Positions 32,982-41,827 of a stretch of DNA of 64,000 nt are shown here, piece after piece. Each line of letters opens with the position of its first letter. Within the stretch, counting starts at the first letter, position 1. The stretch covers positions 993,501 to 1,057,500 of the forward strand of contig NZ_ASWI01000003.1 in NCBI RefSeq assembly GCF_000407565.1. The letters run 5' to 3'. The position numbers and the translations under genes were made by a program. This DNA comes from Enterococcus cecorum DSM 20682 = ATCC 43198 (GTDB lineage: Bacteria; Bacillota; Bacilli; Lactobacillales; Enterococcaceae). The notes under the pieces were generated by a model, which saw only the letters and a program-made list of their open reading frames with translations, was not told where the DNA came from and ran no database searches.

Positions 32982-33003
32982 TATGGAGGCGGTGGGAGTC
33001 GAA
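32982..33003 (+). repeat. attR, 22-bp core inside the ssrA 3' end
   Basis: Identical to 8035-8056. It covers the T-arm and acceptor 3' strand of tmRNA, so the gene stays intact after insertion. Confidence 0.93.
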
Positions 33004-33344
33004 CCCACGTCCAAACATATCGCCACCCAAAAATCTACGCTCATAGTCAGTTCTATTTAAAGTTCATTTGAGAAGATGCCGAGTGACAGGCCCCTTAACA
33101 AACTAGTCTGACAATCTCTTTAATCAAAAACAGACGGAATTTGATTACGTATCCCACTTAGAATAAGACCCGGGAAAAGCACATGGGCGATGCTTAGCGG
33201 ATCACGCCCGCTGTTTTTTAGGCAGCTAAAGCGTAAGAATTGTTTGTTTTTGCAGTTATATTTAACTGTAACGTTTTAACGTAGACGTAACCTACGAAGC
33301 GCAATTCAGGCCCGAACTATGCCTGTCGAATCCGTAACGCCCCC
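32984..33344 (-). ncRNA. ssrA: tmRNA (transfer-messenger RNA)
   Basis: Reading the minus strand, the 5' end GGGGGCGTTACGGATTCGAC and the 3' end GTTCGACTCCCACCGCCTCC pair into the tRNA-like acceptor and T-arm. The tag frame (33218-33253) begins at GCA and encodes AKTNNSYALAA followed by TAA, a typical Lactobacillales proteolysis tag. CCA is not encoded. It rescues stalled ribosomes. The 3' end is the integration site of the 25-kb element. A good promoter lies 35-60 bases upstream of the mature 5' end. Confidence 0.96.
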
Positions 33345-33378
33345 TCAATAAAAATAAGAGGGTGCCACTTACATAAAA

Positions 33379-33407
33379 AGTATAGCATAACTTCTTTGTA
33401 ATATCAA
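33379..33407 (-). promoter_or_regulatory. ssrA promoter
   Basis: Minus strand TTGATA (33402-33407), 17-base spacer, TATACT (33379-33384). Confidence 0.75.
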
Positions 33408-33565
33408 AGAAAAAGCCTTGAAAAGTTTAATATTATTTTAAGAGATTGCCATTTAAGCATGATTTAAGGTAAATAAAGGATGATTATTGTGAGGAAAACT
33501 ATCGAATTTATATGAATTGGGTTATAATGAATTCAGAGAATAAACAAATACTAGAGGTGAAAATC

Positions 33566-34285
33566 ATGCAAATATTAATGATTGAAGATAATGAATCTGT
33601 TGCAGAAATGATGCAAATGTTCTTTATCAATGAAGGCTGGGAAGCAACGTTTAAATACGATGGTAAAGAAGGACTTGATGCTTTTTTAGCGGAGCCTGAT
33701 AAATATGATATTATCACATTGGACTTAAACTTACCTAGTATGGATGGCATGCTTGTAGCAAAAGAAATACGTAAAGTTTCAAATACGGTGCCAATTATTA
33801 TGCTTACAGCGCGTGATTCTGAAAGTGATCAAGTGATTGGACTAGAGATTGGGGCAGATGATTATGTGACGAAACCATTTAGTCCACTTACTTTAATTGC
33901 TAGAATCAAGGCTTTACATCGTCGTAGTGAGCTAGTTGAAAAAGTGAGTGAAAAAAGTGATGAGACGGATGATTTTGAAATTGCTACTAAACATTTCAAA
34001 ATGAATACGAAAACACGTGAAGCTTATTTGAATAATGAGCCGATTGATGGATTAACGCCTAAAGAATTTGATTTGCTTTATACGATGGCCAAAAAACCAC
34101 GTCAAGTCTTTACACGTGAACAACTTCTTGAATTAGTTTGGAATTATGAGTATTTTGGCGATGAACGAACAGTGGATGCTCATATCAAGAAATTGCGTCA
34201 AAAAATTGAAAAAGTTGGCCCCCAAGTTATTCAAACAGTTTGGGGAGTCGGTTATAAATTTGATGATTCAGGGTTAGAAGCATGA
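33566..34285 (+). CDS. OmpR-family response regulator
   Basis: The 239-residue protein has a receiver domain (phospho-acceptor Asp53 in ITLDLNLPS, conserved Lys in YVTKPF) and a winged-helix output domain (FDLLYTMAKKPRQVFTREQLLELVW). It starts at 33566 behind GAGGTG; the frame is open to 33512 without an RBS. It overlaps the kinase gene by 4 bases (ATGA). The pair precedes ltaS at a distance, an order I recall in enterococci. Its target genes are unknown. Confidence 0.92.
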   Translation: MQILMIEDNESVAEMMQMFFINEGWEATFKYDGKEGLDAFLAEPDKYDIITLDLNLPSMDGMLVAKEIRKVSNTVPIIMLTARDSESDQVIGLEIGADDYVTKPFSPLTLIARIKALHRRSELVEKVSEKSDETDDFEIATKHFKMNTKTREAYLNNEPIDGLTPKEFDLLYTMAKKPRQVFTREQLLELVWNYEYFGDERTVDAHIKKLRQKIEKVGPQVIQTVWGVGYKFDDSGLEA

Positions 34286-35727
34286 AATATTTATATCAAC
34301 AATTAATTGCCTTTTGGACCGTCATTGCGATTACTTTTATTTTGACAGGATTTGCGTTTATTCGATTAACGAGACACACCATCGAGCAAAATAATTATCA
34401 ACAATTATACGGTTATGCCAAGGCGGTAGAGAAAATTTCCAAAAGTTTTAATAATGTCTTTGCCGGTGATCAGAGTCAATATCGCATTGTTCAGAATGCC
34501 TTGAATTTATCTGAAGCAGTATTAAATCAGCAAAGTGTCAATTTCGTCTTTGTGAATTCCCAACAAGAAGTGCTCTATCCAGATAGCAATGCTTCCGTAA
34601 AACCACCGATTACCAAAAAACAATGGCAGCAACTCACCCAAGGACAAGTGCAACAAGCAACTTTGGAAAGAGATATTTTTGGTCAAAAGAATATGACTTC
34701 CTATGAAATGGTGCCTTTTTTATTAAATGATGAGTTTGGAGTTTTGATTGTCAGTCAACCGGCGAAAGATGTGGAAGAGACGATCAATAAATTTACCGGG
34801 AATTTAATCAAAGGCTTCATTGTTTCAGGAATCGTGGCATTTATCATTAGCTATTTCTATGCAAGTTTTCAAGTGCGGCGGATTAATCGCATGAAAAAAG
34901 CCACGAAAGAAGTTGCGAGTGGACATTTTGATATTGTCTTACCGGTTCATAATCGGGATGAGTTTGATGAATTAGCTGCTGATTTTAATAAGATGACTGA
35001 TTCATTGAAACAATCCCAAGAAGAAATTGAACGACAAGAAGAACGACGCAAACAATTTATGGCAGATGCTTCTCATGAAATGCGTACTCCTTTGACGACC
35101 ATTAATGGACTGTTAGAAGGTTTTGCATATGGGGCAATTCCGGAAAGCCAAAAAGAGAAAGCCATTGCCTTAATGAAAAATGAGACCGAGCGTTTAATTC
35201 GGTTAGTTACTGAAAATCTTGACTATGAAAAGATTCGAACCAATCAGATTTCTATGGTGATTAGGAAATTTAACGCAACAGAAGTATTTGAAAATCTATT
35301 TACGCAATTGGAAAGTAAAGCAGAACAAGTGAATAACCAGCTGATTTTAGAAACTAAACAACCTGTGGAAGTTTATGCTGATTATGACCGTTTTGTTCAA
35401 ATAATGGTAAATATATTACAAAATTCCATTCAATTTACGGAAAATGGGACAATCACGGTTAGCTTAGAAAAAGGCTATCTAGAAACAATCATTAAGATAA
35501 GCGATACTGGAATCGGCATGTCTGAAGAACAGCTGAAAAATATCTGGGATCGCTACTACAAGGCCGATCCATCTAGAAAGAATAAGAAGTTTGGTGAATC
35601 TGGGTTAGGTCTTTCTATTGTTGAACAGTTAGTGAAGTTGCATAAAGGACAAATTCAGGTTGAATCTGAGTTAGGAAAAGGAACAACTTTTATCATCTCT
35701 TTACCGGATGTCGATATGGAGCAATAA
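34282..35727 (+). CDS. Sensor histidine kinase
   Basis: The 481-residue protein has two membrane helices (about 8-28 and 173-195) flanking an extracellular sensor of about 140 residues. A HAMP domain follows, then HisKA with His265 in ADASHEMRTPLT, and a HATPase domain (NILQNSIQFTENG, DTGIGMSEEQ, GLGLSIV). It phosphorylates the overlapping response regulator. The signal is unknown. Confidence 0.93.
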   Translation: MKYLYQQLIAFWTVIAITFILTGFAFIRLTRHTIEQNNYQQLYGYAKAVEKISKSFNNVFAGDQSQYRIVQNALNLSEAVLNQQSVNFVFVNSQQEVLYPDSNASVKPPITKKQWQQLTQGQVQQATLERDIFGQKNMTSYEMVPFLLNDEFGVLIVSQPAKDVEETINKFTGNLIKGFIVSGIVAFIISYFYASFQVRRINRMKKATKEVASGHFDIVLPVHNRDEFDELAADFNKMTDSLKQSQEEIERQEERRKQFMADASHEMRTPLTTINGLLEGFAYGAIPESQKEKAIALMKNETERLIRLVTENLDYEKIRTNQISMVIRKFNATEVFENLFTQLESKAEQVNNQLILETKQPVEVYADYDRFVQIMVNILQNSIQFTENGTITVSLEKGYLETIIKISDTGIGMSEEQLKNIWDRYYKADPSRKNKKFGESGLGLSIVEQLVKLHKGQIQVESELGKGTTFIISLPDVDMEQ

Positions 35728-35767
35728 AAAAACAGACAGGCTATTTGGATAGCTTGTCTGTTTTTTT
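35728..35767. terminator. Bidirectional terminator
   Basis: AAAAAACAGACAGGCTAT and ATAGCTTGTCTGTTTTTTT form a long stem between converging genes. Confidence 0.88.
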
Positions 35768-36170
35768 ACTCATGATAATTAAGCAAAGTTAGGTTGTGTG
35801 TAAGGATAATAATTTGTTTATGATAATGGCGGCTGATTTGTTTCAATTTTAGCAATAGTTGTCGAATTTGCCAGGTCGTACAATAATCGATGCCACGAAT
35901 ATAGATACAGTCTTTCTGTTGGATAAACAGTTGTTGATAGACTTGAACGGCAATCAGGGTTTGGTAATCTGCTTGTGTAGGTAGGACATCAAGATTGGTT
36001 TCTGCTATCTGAAATTCTTTTGCCAACCATTCAATGGCATTTTGCTGATTCTTACGTTGAATGGCTAAATGGGCCTTTAAAGATAAAAAAGGGACGAAAT
36101 TAGAAAATAGTTGATTCTCTGTTTCATAACTCATTTGTATATTTGGAAAGTTTAGTTGATTATTTGGCAA
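35766..36170 (-). CDS. Degenerate ABC-ATPase-like protein
   Basis: The 134-residue protein starts with TTG behind AAGGA and overlaps the permease gene by 11 bases. It resembles only the C-terminal half of an ABC ATPase. LPTQADYQTLIAVQVYQQLF stands where the LSGGQ signature and following helix should be, IYIRGID replaces the Walker B segment, and IIILTHNLTLL matches the switch-His strand. Walker A and the catalytic Glu are absent. It may be a relic or a non-catalytic subunit. Weak similarity; moderate confidence only. Confidence 0.5.
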   Translation of the reverse strand: MPNNQLNFPNIQMSYETENQLFSNFVPFLSLKAHLAIQRKNQQNAIEWLAKEFQIAETNLDVLPTQADYQTLIAVQVYQQLFIQQKDCIYIRGIDYCTTWQIRQLLLKLKQISRHYHKQIIILTHNLTLLNYHE

Positions 36171-36897
36171 AATACATCCTTCCTTTCTTAAGATTTTGAA
36201 TGAAATAAATCAGACTGTTTACTGTGATAAGTCCCAAGCTATTGACGCAGCAAGTTCTAAACAACATTTGCAAACTGATTTTTTCCAAATGAATTTGATT
36301 TTGGATGAATTGCCATAACCCATTCTCGGATTCAGGAACTTTTATTTGAAAAATATTTTTAGCAGGTACAGGTGCTTGAATCCATTCTTTAATGGAAAAG
36401 TGTTGGATATCCGTTAAGTAAAAGCGACATAAGGCAAAAATCACCGGAAAAATCAGCGTTTGTAATAAAAATAGTATCATGCTCATCATGAGTGTGACAG
36501 AAATACAAATCACGAGTAATTCACCACTCATTAAGACAAAATAATTGCTAACAGTTCCACCGTTATTCATCCACGAAATTTTTTCCCTTTGACGTTTTCT
36601 TTGGAAGCGAAATAAGAAGTAACCGAGCATGAAAAACAGGATACTTAAGACGATTAAATATAACACTTTACATGGAGTTTGCCACTGGTTGATTGGCTGC
36701 TCTACTTTAGTTGAGATATCAAAAAATTGCTGTATGGTTTGCAAGATTGCCAGAACATATTGTTGAAAAATAGCGTAGAACCATTGCATTAAAATAAGTA
36801 AGCTAAAAAAGAGCGCAATGCCTAAAAAAGCTTTTTTATGATAATAGATACTACGCTTAATGACGCTTAACCAAAACAATCTTTCACCTACCTTCAA
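36160..36897 (-). CDS. Membrane protein, FtsX-like permease remnant
   Basis: The 245-residue protein has four hydrophobic helices (about 22-45, 80-97, 122-155, 220-240), with an extracellular-type region after the first and third. The layout, one helix, a soluble part and then three helices, resembles short FtsX/MacB-type permeases, and its overlap with the degenerate ATPase supports an ABC pair. The start codon is uncertain (TTG at 36897 or a TTG nearby; no ATG). Function unknown; bacteriocin immunity or peptide sensing are common roles of such pairs. Confidence 0.5.
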   Translation of the reverse strand: MKVGERLFWLSVIKRSIYYHKKAFLGIALFFSLLILMQWFYAIFQQYVLAILQTIQQFFDISTKVEQPINQWQTPCKVLYLIVLSILFFMLGYFLFRFQRKRQREKISWMNNGGTVSNYFVLMSGELLVICISVTLMMSMILFLLQTLIFPVIFALCRFYLTDIQHFSIKEWIQAPVPAKNIFQIKVPESENGLWQFIQNQIHLEKISLQMLFRTCCVNSLGLITVNSLIYFIQNLKKGRMYFAK

Positions 36898-36966
36898 AAA
36901 TGTCTAGAGTTTCTTTAAGTATTACTATAGTCTTTTTTTATGAACATTTTGTGAATAAGGTACGAA

Positions 36967-37006
36967 AAAAAGAGACTGAATTATTTTTTTCAGTCTCTTT
37001 TTTACT
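36967..37006. terminator. Terminator after ltaS
   Basis: AAAAAGAGACTGAA and TTCAGTCTCTTTTTT arms. Confidence 0.85.
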
Positions 37007-37011
37007 GTTAG

Positions 37012-39147
37012 CTATTCGTTTTCACTTGAAGTACTTGAACTTGTTTCTTTAGGATGTAGTTCTTGATAAGATTTTGTTTGATACTTATCAGTAGTACTTG
37101 TATGATTATGTTTACTATAAACGCTTGTTGACTTATCGCCAAGTTCTTTTTCAATTTTTTCAATACGATCTGTGTTTTTCAGATAATTATAATCATCTGG
37201 GTTGATGGCTTTCAATCCACTCTTCGTATAGAACCGTAACAAATCACCATTATTTATTTTATCAGAGGTAGCCAGCTGATCCGATACAGCTTCTTTATCC
37301 GCATCGATTTGCTTTTTGAGTTCTTCACTAGGTTCGGTAATTTCTTCTCCAGTTTTATTATCATAAAGTACGCCACCATAATAAGTATAGTTTGGCGTTA
37401 CAAAATCTCCATCACGGAAAGCGACAAGTTGTTTATGATCAGGTGAGAATAAATCTTGACCTAGTTGAATATAGTTTTGCGTATCAACACCAAGTAAATG
37501 TAATAAAGTAGGAAGCGCATCGACTTGACCACCGTAAGTATCAATAATTTTTCCTTTATTCATTCCTGGGATATGAATCATGTAAGGGACACGTTGGACT
37601 TGAGCATTATCAAAGTTTGACCAAGTTTCACGGTCTTTTCCTAGTAATTGAGCTAATTCTTTATTACGCGCATTTGATATTCCATAATGATCGCCGTAAA
37701 GGATAATGATGGAATTATCATAAAGTCCACTTTGTTTAAGGTAATCAAAGAATTCATGAACGGCAGTATCCATATAATTGGCTGTTGAGAAGTAACTGTT
37801 AATCGTTTCGTCTTTTGTTTGTGCCAATGGGAAACCTGTTTCATCCCCACTTAATTGTGAGTATGGATAGTGGTTCGATACGGCAATAAACTTGGTATAG
37901 AATGGTTGTTGCAAATGTTCAAGATACTTCACAGATTGTTGGAAGAAAGGTTTATCATTTAAGCCATATTGGAATGAATTATCTTCCGTCACGTTATAAT
38001 AAGAAGCATCAAAGAAATAATCATAGCCTAGACGTTTATAGGTTTCATTTCGATTCCAAAACGTACCGGAGTTTCCATGGAAAACAGCAGAAGTGTATCC
38101 TTGTGTTTGTTTTAAAATATTTGGTGCTGCTTCAAAGGTATTTTTCCCACCTAATTGTGTGAAGAGCGCGCCTTGATTTAATCCAAAGAGTGAGTTTTCA
38201 AATAAAGTTTCAGAATCACTCGTTTTTCCAGCTTTGACTTGATGGAAAAAGTTAGAAAAGCTAAAAGTCGAATTGCTATGATATAAACTATTAATGAAAG
38301 GCATCACTTCATGTTCAACACCATTTTCATCTTTTAACTTATAATCAATTAAAAATTGTTGTGTACTTTCTAGGTGAATATAAATGACATTGCGACCTTT
38401 TGCTAAACCAAAGTACTGGTCATTGGGTTTGGCATAATGGCCTTTGACATATTCTGCTACTTCATCCATATCGGTAGCACTTGCCTGAGCACGCACTTGA
38501 GTTGTTTTGTAAGTTTGAACTCCATCATAAGCAGTAAATGCATTGATTCCTAAGTATTTCACTAAGTAATCACGAGAGAAGGTACGTGTTAATAATTCTG
38601 GACGATCACTTTCAGCTAAGAATAAGTTACCTGAAAAAATCATCACAGCTAACGTAGAAAAAGCAAAGGCCATGCGTGCGCGTACTGGAGTTTCATCCAT
38701 TTTGATACGTTTGGTAGCTAAAGCAAAGACGAGCAAAATGAAGTCTAACCAATACAAAATATCATAAGGTCTAAATAGTTTAATGGCACTTTCACCTAAA
38801 CCACTCGCAACCTTACCCGCACCTAACATCGTATTGATTGTGATGAAGTCAGTGAATTCTCGATAATAAACAGCATTCGAAAACAATAGGGCAGTCATGA
38901 TAAAATAAATGACCATCATTGTAATATAGGCTGGCTTTTTGCGACGAACGTATAAACCGACTGATAATAAAAGTAAGGTTGTAGCAATTGGATTTATTAT
39001 CAAAATAAAATGTTGGAGTGCATTTTCCAAAGATAGATGGAAATCTAAGGTATAAGCCAACATATTTTTTATCCACATTAACACAAGTAACAAGCCAAAG
39101 AAGCCTAACCGTTTGTTAACCCAGCTAAAATAATTCTTTTTTTTCAA
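37012..39147 (-). CDS. ltaS: Lipoteichoic acid synthase
   Basis: The 711-residue protein has five N-terminal membrane helices (to about residue 175) and an extracellular sulfatase-type domain. Metal and nucleophile sites are visible: IHLEST (Glu260) and KAGKTSDSE with catalytic Thr309. GDHYG and the FHGNSGTFWNR region complete the family pattern. It polymerises glycerolphosphate from phosphatidylglycerol onto a glycolipid anchor. The tail (last 60 residues) is Ser/Thr-rich and low in complexity. It starts with TTG behind GAGGGG. Confidence 0.93.
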   Translation of the reverse strand: MKKKNYFSWVNKRLGFFGLLLVLMWIKNMLAYTLDFHLSLENALQHFILIINPIATTLLLLSVGLYVRRKKPAYITMMVIYFIMTALLFSNAVYYREFTDFITINTMLGAGKVASGLGESAIKLFRPYDILYWLDFILLVFALATKRIKMDETPVRARMAFAFSTLAVMIFSGNLFLAESDRPELLTRTFSRDYLVKYLGINAFTAYDGVQTYKTTQVRAQASATDMDEVAEYVKGHYAKPNDQYFGLAKGRNVIYIHLESTQQFLIDYKLKDENGVEHEVMPFINSLYHSNSTFSFSNFFHQVKAGKTSDSETLFENSLFGLNQGALFTQLGGKNTFEAAPNILKQTQGYTSAVFHGNSGTFWNRNETYKRLGYDYFFDASYYNVTEDNSFQYGLNDKPFFQQSVKYLEHLQQPFYTKFIAVSNHYPYSQLSGDETGFPLAQTKDETINSYFSTANYMDTAVHEFFDYLKQSGLYDNSIIILYGDHYGISNARNKELAQLLGKDRETWSNFDNAQVQRVPYMIHIPGMNKGKIIDTYGGQVDALPTLLHLLGVDTQNYIQLGQDLFSPDHKQLVAFRDGDFVTPNYTYYGGVLYDNKTGEEITEPSEELKKQIDADKEAVSDQLATSDKINNGDLLRFYTKSGLKAINPDDYNYLKNTDRIEKIEKELGDKSTSVYSKHNHTSTTDKYQTKSYQELHPKETSSSTSSENE

Positions 39148-39360
39148 AGGAAAATTCCCCTCTTTTCTTTTATTTAAATATTTTCAGAAGTTTACATACT
39201 ATTCTTTTCCATTTTACCCATCTTAAAATCGACTGTCAATTGAACTTCAAAGACCATCATTAGAATTTAATCTTTCTTTATAATTGGATTTGAGCTTTTT
39301 CGTCTTTTTTCTCATTTTGTGTTATAATTTCTTAACAAAGAGAAAGAAACGGAGAATAAA

Positions 39361-40527
39361 ATGCCAAAAGTTATAGTTATCAATCAAGCCAAGAAGAAGT
39401 TTTTACAGGGCCATCCTTTGGTACGAAAAGAAGACGTTTTAGATTTGCAACCAACGCTTGAGTGGATAGATTTTGTCGATGAAAAGAAGCGTTTTATTGC
39501 TAAAGGATATCTAGGGGAGCAAAACAAAGGAATTGGTTGGATTTTGTCTTTAAAGAATGAGCCAATTGATGGTCAGTTATTTGCGCAAAAATTTAAAGAA
39601 GCGAAACAAAAACGTAAGGCTTATTTTCATGCTGAGGATACCAATGCTTTTCGAATTTTTAATGGAGAAGGCGATGGTATTGGTGGTTTGACGATTGATT
39701 ATTATGCTGGTTATGCAGTTGTTTCTTGGTACAACACGACCATTTATCATCATCGTCAATTGATTATGGAGAATTTTCTCAAAGTATATCCTGAAATTTT
39801 AGGTATTTATGAGAAAAATCGTTTTAAGAGTGACTTGCCTGAATCAAACCATTATGTTGGCAAAGTAGCACCAGAACCATTAATAGTGAAAGAAAATAAT
39901 GTCCAATATGCTACCTATTTAAATGAAGGTTGGATGACCGGGATTTTTTTAGATCAACATGAAGTTCGTGGCCGTTTAGTGGATGGATTAGCTATGGGAA
40001 AACGTATCTTAAATATGTTTAGCTATACAGGAGCTTTTTCAGTTGCTGCGGCTTTTGGAGGAGCGAGCAGTACGACTAGTGTGGATTTAGCTAAACGCAG
40101 CCTTGAAAAAACCAAGGAGCAGTTTGCAGTCAATGGCATTACCTTAGAAAATCATAAAATTCATGTGATGGATACCTTTGATTATTTCCGTTACGCTAAG
40201 AAAAAAGGGCTGCAGTATGATGTGATTGTATTGGATCCGCCGAGTTTTGCACGAAATGGCAAGAAGGTCTTTACTGTCGCTAAAAATTATGGTGATTTGA
40301 TTACGGACAGTTTACCGATTTTAGCAGATAAAGGGATGATTGTCGCTTCGACTAATGCAAGTAATGTTACAGTGGCTAAGTTTAAAAAAATGATTGAGAA
40401 AAGTTTCCAAGCTGCTCACGTGCAATACCGACTAGTCGAGCGTTATCAATTACCAGCTGATTTTGTCGCAAATGAGAAATACGAAGAGAGCAATTATTTA
40501 AAAGTATTTATTTATCAGAAATTATAA
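39361..40527 (+). CDS. Class I rRNA large-subunit methyltransferase (RlmI-like)
   Basis: The 388-residue protein has an N-terminal PUA-like domain, a central connector, and a C-terminal Rossmann methyltransferase: LNMFSYTGAFSVAAAFGGA (SAM binding), TTSVDLAKRS and VLDPPSFARNGKK (catalytic DPPSF). This matches the RlmI/YwbD type that makes m5C in 23S rRNA. The RBS is CGGAG. It leads an apparent operon with aroD and the YbaK-type gene. Confidence 0.87.
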   Translation: MPKVIVINQAKKKFLQGHPLVRKEDVLDLQPTLEWIDFVDEKKRFIAKGYLGEQNKGIGWILSLKNEPIDGQLFAQKFKEAKQKRKAYFHAEDTNAFRIFNGEGDGIGGLTIDYYAGYAVVSWYNTTIYHHRQLIMENFLKVYPEILGIYEKNRFKSDLPESNHYVGKVAPEPLIVKENNVQYATYLNEGWMTGIFLDQHEVRGRLVDGLAMGKRILNMFSYTGAFSVAAAFGGASSTTSVDLAKRSLEKTKEQFAVNGITLENHKIHVMDTFDYFRYAKKKGLQYDVIVLDPPSFARNGKKVFTVAKNYGDLITDSLPILADKGMIVASTNASNVTVAKFKKMIEKSFQAAHVQYRLVERYQLPADFVANEKYEESNYLKVFIYQKL

Positions 40528-40545
40528 AGGGAGAGGAAGGATTGT

Positions 40546-41304
40546 ATGTCAACGAGTTATCAGCGTCCAAAAATTTGTGTCCCATTAACAGGAAGAACAA
40601 CCGAAGAATTAATGGCACAAGCGGAAAAAATTCGCAATAGTTCAGTCGAAATGGTCGAATGGCGCGCAGATTATTTTACAGAAATTCAGGATTTAGAGCA
40701 TGTTTTGGTTACACTTCGTACTTTGCGTAATAATTTATCAAATAAGGAGTTACTTTTTACCTTCCGCACCACAGAAGAAGGTGGTCAGGCGCAAATTCGT
40801 TTAGAAGATTATAAAGAATTATGTCTGAGCGTCTGTAAGTTACAATTGGTGGATATGATAGATATTGAATTGGCTCAAGCAGAGTTTTTGGGCAGAAATT
40901 TTATCAAACAATTAAAAGATACGCAGACCATTTGTTTGATGAGCTATCATGATTTCAAGCGTACCCCTAAAGACGCTGAATTAATTTTTAAAATTGGCTT
41001 GATGCATCAAATGGGGGCCGATATAGGCAAACTTGCTTTGATGCCGCAACAGTTAAATGATGTTTTACGTACGATGAGTTTAATTGAAAAAGCACATACT
41101 TTTTATGATTTACCTTTAGCAGTAATGGCGATGGGTGAATTAGGTAAGGTAACCCGAGTCGCTGGTGAACTTATGGGATCGCGCTTTACATTTGGCTATT
41201 TTGGTGAAAATTCTGCTCCTGGTCAGATTCAAGTAGAAATGCTCGAGCAAATACTGTCCACATTGAGTATGAAAGATTCAGTAAAGGAAGAAACAAATGG
41301 CTAA
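40546..41304 (+). CDS. aroD: Type I 3-dehydroquinate dehydratase
   Basis: The 252-residue protein shows the class I enzyme pattern: EWRADYF near residue 37, the catalytic His in MSYHDFKRTP and the Schiff-base Lys in GADIGKLALMP. MGELGKVTRVAGELMGS and the SAPGQI end also fit. It forms 3-dehydroshikimate in the shikimate pathway. It overlaps the next ORF by 8 bases. It is separate from any other aro genes here. Confidence 0.93.
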   Translation: MSTSYQRPKICVPLTGRTTEELMAQAEKIRNSSVEMVEWRADYFTEIQDLEHVLVTLRTLRNNLSNKELLFTFRTTEEGGQAQIRLEDYKELCLSVCKLQLVDMIDIELAQAEFLGRNFIKQLKDTQTICLMSYHDFKRTPKDAELIFKIGLMHQMGADIGKLALMPQQLNDVLRTMSLIEKAHTFYDLPLAVMAMGELGKVTRVAGELMGSRFTFGYFGENSAPGQIQVEMLEQILSTLSMKDSVKEETNG

Positions 41305-41788
41305 GAAAAAACAAATAAAAACAAACGCAATTCGTATCGTAGAGCAAAAAAAGATTCCTTATCAAGAGCATACTTATACTTTTTCTGAGAATGATTTAGG
41401 TGCGAAACATGTGGCTGAAGAACTCAACCAAAATGAAGCGCAAATTTTCAAGACGTTGGTAGCTGTGGGCAATAAGACTGGTCCAGTTGTAGCAGTTATT
41501 CCTAGCAATCAAGAATTAGATTTGAAAAAAATCGCCAAGGAAAGTGGCAATAAAAAGGTAGAAATGCTTCATCTAAAAGACTTAGAGAATTTAACGGGCT
41601 ATATTCGTGGTGGTTGTTCGCCAGTTGGGATGAAAAAACTTTTTCCAACGTATTTTGATCAGTCAGCCTTAAATTTTGCTACTATTATGGTATCAGCAGG
41701 AAAACGCGGGGTACAAATGGAGCTGGCACCAAATGATTTAGCTGGCTTAGTTCGTGGTAAATTTGTTGATTTAACTTTAGAAAAGTAA
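41297..41788 (+). CDS. ybaK: YbaK/EbsC-type Cys-tRNA(Pro) deacylase
   Basis: The 163-residue protein carries the YbaK pattern: KTLVAVG, the conserved VIPSNQELDLKKIAK, and GYIRGGCSPVGMKK, followed by SAGKRGVQMEL. It hydrolyses mischarged Cys-tRNA(Pro) in the cytoplasm. The start overlaps the end of aroD. Confidence 0.9.
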   Translation: MAKKKQIKTNAIRIVEQKKIPYQEHTYTFSENDLGAKHVAEELNQNEAQIFKTLVAVGNKTGPVVAVIPSNQELDLKKIAKESGNKKVEMLHLKDLENLTGYIRGGCSPVGMKKLFPTYFDQSALNFATIMVSAGKRGVQMELAPNDLAGLVRGKFVDLTLEK

Positions 41789-41790
41789 TC

Positions 41791-41820
41791 AAAAAAGAGG
41801 GGAGAGTCCCCTCTTTTTTG
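41791..41820. terminator. Bidirectional terminator
   Basis: AAAAAAGAGGGG and CCCCTCTTTTTT arms with a 5-base loop between converging genes. Confidence 0.9.
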
Positions 41821-41827
41821 CCTGCTT

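Larger units (their letters stand above)
8035..33003. mobile_element. Integrative element inserted at the 3' end of ssrA (about 25 kb)
   Basis: The block is bounded by an exact 22-bp direct repeat; the right copy is the T-arm/acceptor end of tmRNA. The integrase gene lies beside ssrA. Base composition changes sharply at both borders: genes inside use mostly A/T-ending codons and are far richer in Asn, Lys and Ile than the flanks. Contents are a primase-like Rep, an FtsK-like translocase, small membrane proteins, a serine recombinase, a decayed sortase locus, a type III R-M system, a HEPN-motif unit and a PH-like protein next to int. No capsid, relaxase or VirB4 gene is visible. It is best described as an ICE- or AICE-like element; a phage satellite is an alternative. 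Confidence 0.92.

Noticed and set aside
33218-33253. Short ORF inside ssrA as an independent gene
   Set aside because: It is the tmRNA tag reading frame.
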